From Desulforhopalus singaporensis (lineage in GTDB: Bacteria > Desulfobacterota > Desulfobulbia > Desulfobulbales > Desulfocapsaceae), in NCBI RefSeq assembly GCF_900104445.1, contig NZ_FNJI01000008.1, positions 1 through 64,000 of the forward strand: a DNA stretch of 64,000 nucleotides. Direction: 5' to 3'. Made by a program: the position numbers and the translations under genes. Below are positions 57,945 through 64,000 of the stretch, one piece after another. The notes under the pieces were generated by a model. That model worked only from the letters and a program-made list of their open reading frames with translations. It was not told where the DNA came from and made no database searches. Numbering within the stretch: position 1 is the first letter of the stretch; every line of letters begins with the position of its first letter.

Positions 57945-60381
57945 GACGGAAACTTCCCCCGAATTTATTTGTTAGCATATGTACTATTTTTGCGTGGGAT
58001 TTCTCCACGTTTTTTTCTGTAAGGGTTTTGCTCTGGGAACGATAGGTTATTGTAAGGGCAACACTCTTACACCCATCAGGAATTTTATCTCCCTTAAAAA
58101 TATCAAATATTTCCGCATATTCGATCAATTTATCTCGACTAGTCCTGACCTCGTCAAGTAATTGCCCGGCTGATACGCTGTCCGGGACAACAAGGGCGAT
58201 ATCTCTTTTAACAGATGGATATACCGGCAGGGAAGAGAATTGTTTAGTTTCTGTCTGCAAATTACAGATGGCATCGAAATCAAGATCGAAAAAGTACACT
58301 TCGTTTTTTATTGAAAAACTGCGCAAAACATCGTTTTTCATTTTTATCAAAAAACCAAGTTTTATATCTGATGTTCTGATTTCTAGAGAATAGCCAGGCT
58401 CGGCGTATGGTTCCTCATTGCCGCTGTCAGGAACCTGAAAATAGATGTCGTCCGCTTCTGTGGAAAGAGCCATCCCCATTTCCCTGAAGATAAATTCGAC
58501 AGTGCCTTTGGCATCGAAAATATCGACACTTTTATGCTTGAAATAGAGCGGTGAACTTTCGCCATACCGGTTGCCGGACAAAATTCCGGCAAGTCTTGTG
58601 GATTCCACCGGCTGTACATTGTCGCCGTTTGGAAAGAACACCTTTCCCAGCTCGAAAAGCCGTATGGCAGGTTTCTGGAAGTTGATGTTCCTTTTTACGT
58701 TTTCAAGCAGACCCGGTAGAAGGGTGGTTCGCATCACCGCCTGATCTTCGCTGAGCGGATTGAGCAGTTTGACAAAACAGTGTCTTTCATCTTCAGCTGT
58801 GATCCCGAGTGAGTCGATATGTTTTGCTGCAGTAAAGCTGTAATTTATAGCCTCTGAATATCCTATGGTTGTCAGTTTCCGGGCAATTTCAAGACGTTTG
58901 ACCCGGGCCTGGTCCTGATCCGGATAACTCAAGGTAACGGCGGGAAGTGTAACCGGAATATTATTGTATCCATACAGTCTGGCAATTTCTTCGACCAGGT
59001 CGGCTTCGCGCTCAAGATCAACCCGGAAAGAAGGCACGGTCACCAGCAGAATATCTTCGTCCTTCTTGGTGCATGCAAGCTCGATTGACTCAAGCATCCG
59101 GCAGGTCTTGTCGATACTCAGGTCGAGACCTAGCAGGGTGTTGGTGCGGGTGACACTCAGGGGCAGGACCAGAAGTTCTTTTTTTCCTGGATACCGGTCA
59201 ATCCCCTCGTCTACGATTTCTCCGCCGCCAAGCTCGCATATAAGCCGAGCTGCACGGTTGAGGGCATTAATCGTCCCTTCAGGGTCGACACCGCGCTCGA
59301 AGCGATAGGATGCATCGGTTGAGATATTGAGCGAGCGTGCGGTCTTACGGACAGACACGGCATTGAAGCAGGCACTCTCCAACAGAATATTGGTCGATTT
59401 GTCGGAGACTTCCGAATTGAGTCCCCCCATAACCCCGGCAACCGCCACGGGTTTTTCTGCATCGCAGATCATCAGCATATCGCTGTCGAGTTTACGTTCG
59501 GCCTCATCCAGCGTAGTGAATGTTTTTTCCTCCTCCGATGGAGTCCGGACTACAATTTTACCCCCCGCAAGGTTGTCAAAGTCAAACGCGTGGAGGGGTT
59601 GTCCGTATTCGAGCATCACAAAGTTGGTAATATCGACCACATTATTGATTGGGCGCAACCCTACACTGAGCAGACATTTCCTGAGCCACCACGGAGATGG
59701 TGCAATGGTCACACCCTTTATAAGCTTGCCGGCATAACGGAGGCAAAGTTCAGGTGAGTCTATCTGCACATCGAATTTGTCGCTCACCGAACTGATTTCC
59801 TGGTTGGTGACAGGAATCTTCAGTGCAGAGCCGGTAACAGCGGCAACTTCACGACCAATTCCTATTACCGAGGTGCAGTCGGGCCGGTTTGGGGTAAGGT
59901 CGACCTCTATGCATATATCAGCAAGCTTGACAGCTTCAGTGAACGCCTGGCCATGCTCGGTGCCCTCGGGGAGTTCCATAATCCCGTCATGTGCGGTGCT
60001 GAGGCCGAGTTCTCGCTCAGAACATATCATGCCGCCGGAGCCAACACCTCTTATTTTTGATTTGCTGATCTTGAAATTACCGGGAAGTATCGTCCCTGGA
60101 AGGGCGACAACGACTGCGAGTCCTTCCCTTACATTGGGAGCTCCGCAAACGATCTGGTGCGTCTCTGCTCCAATCTGCACCTGGCAGACGGTCAGCTTGT
60201 CGGCGTTGGGGTGTTTTTCCGTCGATACAACCAGACCGGTTTGCAGGTCGGCAAGCTCCTCATAGAGGTGTGTTACCGAGTCCACCTCAAGTCCCAGCAT
60301 GGTGAGATGTTCAGCAAGTTCGTCCGGAGTAAGATTTCCTGTTTCTACGTAGTTTTTCAACCAACTGAGAGTAAACTTCAT
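57937..60381 (-). CDS. pheT: Phenylalanine-tRNA ligase beta subunit
   Basis: An 814-aa protein of full length. The domain order is EMAP/OB-type tRNA-binding (LQTGLVVSTEKHPNADKLTV), B3/B4 editing region, B5 (RLDLSIDKTCRML neighbourhood) and the catalytic-like B7, ending with the FDX-ACB anticodon domain (PVYPSVKRDIALVVPDSVSA; ALTITYRSQSKTLTEKNVEK). It forms an alpha2-beta2 enzyme with PheS, encoded 24 nt upstream. Confidence 0.97.
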   Translation of the reverse strand: MKFTLSWLKNYVETGNLTPDELAEHLTMLGLEVDSVTHLYEELADLQTGLVVSTEKHPNADKLTVCQVQIGAETHQIVCGAPNVREGLAVVVALPGTILPGNFKISKSKIRGVGSGGMICSERELGLSTAHDGIMELPEGTEHGQAFTEAVKLADICIEVDLTPNRPDCTSVIGIGREVAAVTGSALKIPVTNQEISSVSDKFDVQIDSPELCLRYAGKLIKGVTIAPSPWWLRKCLLSVGLRPINNVVDITNFVMLEYGQPLHAFDFDNLAGGKIVVRTPSEEEKTFTTLDEAERKLDSDMLMICDAEKPVAVAGVMGGLNSEVSDKSTNILLESACFNAVSVRKTARSLNISTDASYRFERGVDPEGTINALNRAARLICELGGGEIVDEGIDRYPGKKELLVLPLSVTRTNTLLGLDLSIDKTCRMLESIELACTKKDEDILLVTVPSFRVDLEREADLVEEIARLYGYNNIPVTLPAVTLSYPDQDQARVKRLEIARKLTTIGYSEAINYSFTAAKHIDSLGITAEDERHCFVKLLNPLSEDQAVMRTTLLPGLLENVKRNINFQKPAIRLFELGKVFFPNGDNVQPVESTRLAGILSGNRYGESSPLYFKHKSVDIFDAKGTVEFIFREMGMALSTEADDIYFQVPDSGNEEPYAEPGYSLEIRTSDIKLGFLIKMKNDVLRSFSIKNEVYFFDLDFDAICNLQTETKQFSSLPVYPSVKRDIALVVPDSVSAGQLLDEVRTSRDKLIEYAEIFDIFKGDKIPDGCKSVALTITYRSQSKTLTEKNVEKSHAKIVHMLTNKFGGSFRHA

Positions 60382-60405
60382 ATCTATATGTAATTAGGCA
60401 AATGA

Positions 60406-61419
60406 CTAAAACTGTGACAGAAACCGTTGATCATTTTCGTAAAAGAGGCGAATATCGTCAATACCGTATTTAAGCATTGCGATACGCTCAATACCAAGAC
60501 CGAAAGCAAAACCACTGTAAACTTCCGGGTCGTAACCGACCATTTTAAAAACTTCAGGATCGATCATCCCCGAACCAAGGATTTCAAGCCACCCGGTTTT
60601 CTTGCAGACGCGACAGCCGGCACCGTTGCACATTACACATGCAATGTCAACTTCGGCGCTGGGTTCGGTAAAGGGGAAAAAAGACGGGCGGAAGCGAAGT
60701 GCAAGGTCGCGGTCGAACATTTTCCTGGTAAAGACCGTCAGGACCCCCTTGAGGTCGGCAAAAGAGATGTCTTTATCGACCAGAAAGCCTTCAACCTGAT
60801 GAAACATGGGCGTATGGGTGATATCGGAATCGCAGCGATAGACTTTGCCGGGAGCGATTACTCTGAGCGGCGGGTCCTGTGCTTCCATTATACGTGCCTG
60901 CATAGGTGACGTATGGGTCCGCAAAAGGATCGAGTCGCTCACGTAGAAAGTATCGTGCATGTCCCGTGCAGGATGATGCGCCGGGATATTGAGCGCCTCG
61001 AAGTTGTAGTAGTCCTGTTCAACGTCCGGCCCTTCCGCAACCGAGAAACCGAGACTTTCAAATATTGCACAGGTCTCCTGCATAACCTGGGTGACCGGGT
61101 GCAGACGGCCGCCGGCCGGACATCGTCCGGGCAGGGTGAGGTCAGGTGTCGACAGTTTTTTGTCCTTGCCGAAACTCTGTTCGATCTCAATTTTTTTCTG
61201 TTCAAACAGTTTCTCAACCTCGGCCTTGACCTGATTAGCCATCTGCCCGAGCCTGGGCCTGTCCTCTGCGGCAACATTTCCAAGGGAGCGCATGATTGAG
61301 GTAAAATGCCCCTTTCGCCCAAGAAAACGAATGCGAAATTCCTCTGCTTCAGCCTTGTCCTTGAGATTTTGCAAAAAATCTTTAGCTTCGGTTGCTAAGC
61401 TTTGTAACTCTTTTTCCAT
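60406..61419 (-). CDS. pheS: Phenylalanine-tRNA ligase alpha subunit
   Basis: A 337-aa class II synthetase. An N-terminal coiled coil is followed by motif 1 ([19 protein letters not shown]), motif 2 ([29 protein letters not shown]) and motif 3 ([17 protein letters not shown]). It charges tRNA-Phe with PheT. An inverted repeat with a T-rich end lies between rplT and this gene. Confidence 0.97.
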   Translation of the reverse strand: MEKELQSLATEAKDFLQNLKDKAEAEEFRIRFLGRKGHFTSIMRSLGNVAAEDRPRLGQMANQVKAEVEKLFEQKKIEIEQSFGKDKKLSTPDLTLPGRCPAGGRLHPVTQVMQETCAIFESLGFSVAEGPDVEQDYYNFEALNIPAHHPARDMHDTFYVSDSILLRTHTSPMQARIMEAQDPPLRVIAPGKVYRCDSDITHTPMFHQVEGFLVDKDISFADLKGVLTVFTRKMFDRDLALRFRPSFFPFTEPSAEVDIACVMCNGAGCRVCKKTGWLEILGSGMIDPEVFKMVGYDPEVYSGFAFGLGIERIAMLKYGIDDIRLFYENDQRFLSQF

Positions 61420-61440
61420 ATCCGCTGTGAAAGTCAGGTG

Positions 61441-61491
61441 CTCAAAGAAACAACGTGCCGGTGTTGGTTGCAGGGAACCAAAACCGGCACG
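61441..61491 (-). terminator. Terminator or attenuator between rplT and pheS
   Basis: The minus strand reads CGTGCCGGTTTTGGTT, a 6-nt loop, then AACCAACACCGGCACG (61491 down to 61454; one mismatch) followed by TTGTTTCTTT. It could separate pheST expression from the ribosomal-protein genes, as pheST attenuation does elsewhere. Confidence 0.7.
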
Positions 61492-61519
61492 CTAAGAAAG
61501 ACTATGTAAGGTTGACCAG

Positions 61520-61876
61520 TTATGCGTTCGCTTCTTTTGCTATCTGTACCACTTTTGAAAAAGCGTCAGCGTCAAGAATTGCGAGGTTGGCGAGAACCTT
61601 ACGATCAAGCTCAATATTGGCCTTCTTCAGACCGCCCATCAGCTTGGAGTAGCTCATATCGTTCATTCTGGCACCCGCATTGATCCTGGTGATCCACAGT
61701 CCGCGAAAATCTCTTTTCTTGACGCGTCTGTCGCGGTATGCGTAGGTTAAGGCGCGATCGACAGCTTCGGTCGCTGTTTTGTAGAGGCGGGAACGGCCTC
61801 CTCTAAAACCTTTGGCAAGTTTTAGTACCCTGTTTCTTCTTCTGCGGGCTTTAAAACCCCTGGTAACACGTGGCAT
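61520..61876 (-). CDS. rplT: Ribosomal protein L20
   Basis: A 118-aa protein, [20 protein letters not shown] then [20 protein letters not shown], the L20 sequence. ATG 61876 is chosen because family members start MPRV; nine extra codons upstream are not part of it. L20 assembles the large subunit and represses this operon in several bacteria. Confidence 0.97.
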   Translation of the reverse strand: MPRVTRGFKARRRRNRVLKLAKGFRGGRSRLYKTATEAVDRALTYAYRDRRVKKRDFRGLWITRINAGARMNDMSYSKLMGGLKKANIELDRKVLANLAILDADAFSKVVQIAKEANA

Positions 61877-61958
61877 CGTATACTCCTTTGGTGCCCGCTT
61901 CATCAGCAGGCGGTAAAACTCTAAAAAGAGTGAATTGTCATGTTGTTGTCAGTGACTA

Positions 61959-62156
61959 TCAGGCGTAGGGTAAAATACGCTTGATCGATTTAAAATCACT
62001 GGCATCTACAGTTTCGGACTGACGCAGGCCACGCTTGCGCTTGGTGGATTTTTTCGTCAGAATATGGCTGGAGAAGGCTTTGTTTCTTTTCAGCTTACCG
62101 GAGCCGGTGAGCTTGAAGCGCTTTGCGGCTCCTCGTTTTGTTTTCATCTTAGGCAT
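61959..62156 (-). CDS. rpmI: Ribosomal protein L35
   Basis: A 65-aa protein, [20 protein letters not shown] then [20 protein letters not shown], the L35 pattern. It lies between infC and rplT in the standard order; AAGGAG precedes the ATG. Confidence 0.97.
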   Translation of the reverse strand: MPKMKTKRGAAKRFKLTGSGKLKRNKAFSSHILTKKSTKRKRGLRQSETVDASDFKSIKRILPYA

Positions 62157-62295
62157 GATAAACTCCTTTGAACCTAAATATCATCAACTCTTGCGAGTAT
62201 TTTTAATGATCAGCTGATGACAATAAAACCCGATCAACAGCGTCTGTCTATAAAAAAAGCGAGCTTAACGGGGCTCAAACTGCATATTGTAATTT

Positions 62296-62835
62296 TTATT
62301 TCGGACCGACGAACATCACCAGCTGCCGTCCTTCCATTTTCGGCGGCTGCAAAATTACTGCATCCTCTTCGAGGCTGGCGGCGATTTTGTTCATCGCGTC
62401 GACCCCTATGGTTTCGCAGTAGACGATTTCACGTCCACGAAAACGCATAGTGAGTTTTACTTTATGTTTTGCGGCAAGGAACTTTTTAATATTCTTTATC
62501 TTGAAGTTGAGGTCATGTTCCTCGGTCTTTGGCCGGAACTTGATCTCTTTCGTTTCTACCGTTGCCTGTTTTTTCTTCGCTTCCTGCGATTTTTTCTTCT
62601 GCTCGTAGCGGAACTTGTCGTAGTTCATTACTCGGCAGACAGGAGGATCAGCGTTTTCGGACACAACCACTAGGTCAAGGCCTGCGTTATAAGCTATTTC
62701 TCTTGCCTCTTCAATTGACAAGACGCCTCTCTGCTTACCGTCGTGATCAATAAGTCTGACCCTTGGAAAACGTATTCCTTCGTTTGTTAATGCTTTGACT
62801 TCTCGTTGTACCGGACCACTTCTTCCTTTTCTGAT
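62296..62835 (-). CDS. infC: Translation initiation factor IF-3
   Basis: A 179-aa protein when started at ATC 62835-62833, the expected family length. In this frame the N-terminus reads RKGRSGPVQREVKALTNEGI then RFPRVRLIDHDGKQRGVLSI, the conserved IF-3 start. No ATG, GTG or TTG occurs before it in frame; the first is TTG 62721, which would remove the N-domain start. GAGGGGG lies 7 nt before the ATC. Non-AUG starts such as AUU are known for infC and let IF-3 control its own translation. Confidence 0.88.
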   Translation of the reverse strand: MRKGRSGPVQREVKALTNEGIRFPRVRLIDHDGKQRGVLSIEEAREIAYNAGLDLVVVSENADPPVCRVMNYDKFRYEQKKKSQEAKKKQATVETKEIKFRPKTEEHDLNFKIKNIKKFLAAKHKVKLTMRFRGREIVYCETIGVDAMNKIAASLEEDAVILQPPKMEGRQLVMFVGPK

Positions 62836-62914
62836 ATCCTTACCCCCTCGAACTTACGAGCTAAAATTAAACGTTATTCCTGCAGGACCAGCGCCCGGCA
62901 GCTTACAGTATTTC

Positions 62915-64000
62915 TCAGTATCCTCGCCCTTCAGCCTCTTCCTGGCGAATTTTTTCCACGAATTCGGCAGGGGTCATGGGCGCTAAATTTTCTCCGTTCC
63001 TAAGCCGTACAGTGACGGTGCCGTCGCTTTTTTCTTTGTCACCGATAATAAGCATGTACGGAATTTTAGCAACTTGCGCTTCCCTGATTTTATAGTTAAG
63101 TTTTTCGTTGCGCAAATCTTTTTCAATCCGTAATCCCGCTTTTCTCAACTGGCTGAACACTTCGTCGCCGTAATCGAGCTGATCGTCGGTGATGTTCAGG
63201 ATTCTCGCCTGGACCGGTGCAAACCAGATGGGGAACGCTCCGGCGTAGTGTTCTATGAGGACTCCGATGAACCTCTCAAGCGATCCCATCAACGCTCGGT
63301 GGATCATGATGGGCTGATGTTCCGCGTTGTCGGCTCCTGTATACTTCATCTGGAAACGTTCGGGAAGATTGAAATCGACCTGAATGGTCGAGCACTGCCA
63401 GGAACGTCCAAGCTGGTCCTTGATTTTTATATCTATCTTGGGCCCATAAAACACCCCTTCGCCGGGATCTATGGTGTAGTCGAGGCCTTTCTTTTCAAGC
63501 GCGAGTTTCAAGGCTTCGGTCGCTTTTTCCCAGTTTTCGTCGGTGCCGACATATTTTTCCGGCCTGGTCGACAGGTATACGTCATAGTTGTCGAAACCGA
63601 AGGCCTTGAGTATGTGCAGGTTCAGATAGAGGATGTTGAAAATCTCATCTTCGAGCTGGTCGGGCCTGCAGAAAATGTGCGCGTCGTCCTGGGTGAAGCC
63701 GCGCACCCGGAGAAGTCCGTGCAGAGCTCCTGCACGTTCGTACCTGTAGACTGTGCCAAGTTCACACCACCTGATCGGCAGTTCTCGATAGCTGCGTTTC
63801 TGGCTGTTGAATACCCCGATATGGAATGGGCAGTTCATCGGTTTGAGCTGGTACTGGACCTCGTCTATATCCATGGAGGAGTACATGTTCTCGTTGTAGA
63901 AATCGAGATGCCCAGAGGTCTTCCACAGATCCTGGCGCGCGATATGTGGCGTATACAGCAGTTCGTAGTCGTGCGAGTAGTGTTCGTCTTTCCAGAAGTC
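62915..64000 (-). CDS. thrS: Threonine-tRNA ligase, C-terminal part
   Basis: The frame is open to the window edge and holds about 361 residues: class II catalytic core motifs ([63 protein letters not shown]) and the anticodon-binding domain ([41 protein letters not shown]). It continues upstream beyond the window. It precedes infC, the normal order. The final motif [10 protein letters not shown] is the C-terminus. Confidence 0.97.
   Translation of the reverse strand, partial: DFWKDEHYSHDYELLYTPHIARQDLWKTSGHLDFYNENMYSSMDIDEVQYQLKPMNCPFHIGVFNSQKRSYRELPIRWCELGTVYRYERAGALHGLLRVRGFTQDDAHIFCRPDQLEDEIFNILYLNLHILKAFGFDNYDVYLSTRPEKYVGTDENWEKATEALKLALEKKGLDYTIDPGEGVFYGPKIDIKIKDQLGRSWQCSTIQVDFNLPERFQMKYTGADNAEHQPIMIHRALMGSLERFIGVLIEHYAGAFPIWFAPVQARILNITDDQLDYGDEVFSQLRKAGLRIEKDLRNEKLNYKIREAQVAKIPYMLIIGDKEKSDGTVTVRLRNGENLAPMTPAEFVEKIRQEEAEGRGY

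Overview
The window reads as chromosome from a sulfate-reducer-like member of the former Deltaproteobacteria (Desulfobulbales-like is my best guess). This is inferred from a periplasmic CbiK-type cobaltochelatase under a cobalamin riboswitch, from traces of a TRAP transporter, and from the thrS-infC-rpmI-rplT-pheS-pheT-ihfA-merR-tRNA-Pro block at the right edge. A prophage-like element of about 40.6 kb sits in the 3' end of that tRNA-Pro(GGG) gene. It is bounded by a 92-bp perfect direct repeat (16501-16592 and 57061-57152) that carries the tRNA 3' half and its terminator.

Left host part (1-16500). The edge holds the end of an IS4-family element, then a tRNA 3' remnant with its terminator and an IS3-type transposase fragment. 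Next come a ProC-like reductase, a putative molybdenum-carrier protein and an Old Yellow Enzyme. A two-gene signalling unit follows: an RpfF-type (diffusible signal factor) synthase 25 nt ahead of a membrane PAS-GGDEF-EAL protein. After it come a putative outer-membrane protein, eroded TRAP genes, a pair of half-size permeases, a secreted Cys-containing protein, the riboswitch-cbiK unit and another exported protein.

Left arm of the element (16593-24400), the accessory zone. It holds a Tat-signal protein, then five minus-strand genes separated by attC-like sites. This is an integron cassette array with no integron integrase in the window; its cargo includes a CBS protein with an RNELAH HEPN-like motif, membrane proteins and a broken DUF2971 gene. 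A fragment of a second Tat-protein copy, an AT-rich PD-(D/E)XK-like nuclease gene and a complete IS with 9-bp target duplications follow.

Phage core (24400-53600). Control genes (CI-like, small HTH, CII-like, excisionase-like) lead into an SF3 helicase and a primase, with a repeat-rich candidate origin between them, then HNH and lambda-type packaging genes (small terminase, GpA). A cargo block interrupts the packaging/head module: another Tat-signal protein, a DEAD-box helicase, a cold-shock protein and a 44-aa Lys-rich protein. Then come gpW-like protein, portal, a fused protease/capsid protein, head-tail joining proteins, tail tube, a tail chaperone pair joined by a predicted -1 frameshift, tape measure, tail tip and fibre genes, and a lysis group with a GH24 endolysin. 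The right arm has a secreted papain-like protease and the tyrosine integrase next to the tRNA.

Right host part (57108-64000). This is the conserved translation operon on the minus strand, with infC apparently starting at ATC and thrS running off the edge. All function calls come from reading the translations; no database search was run.
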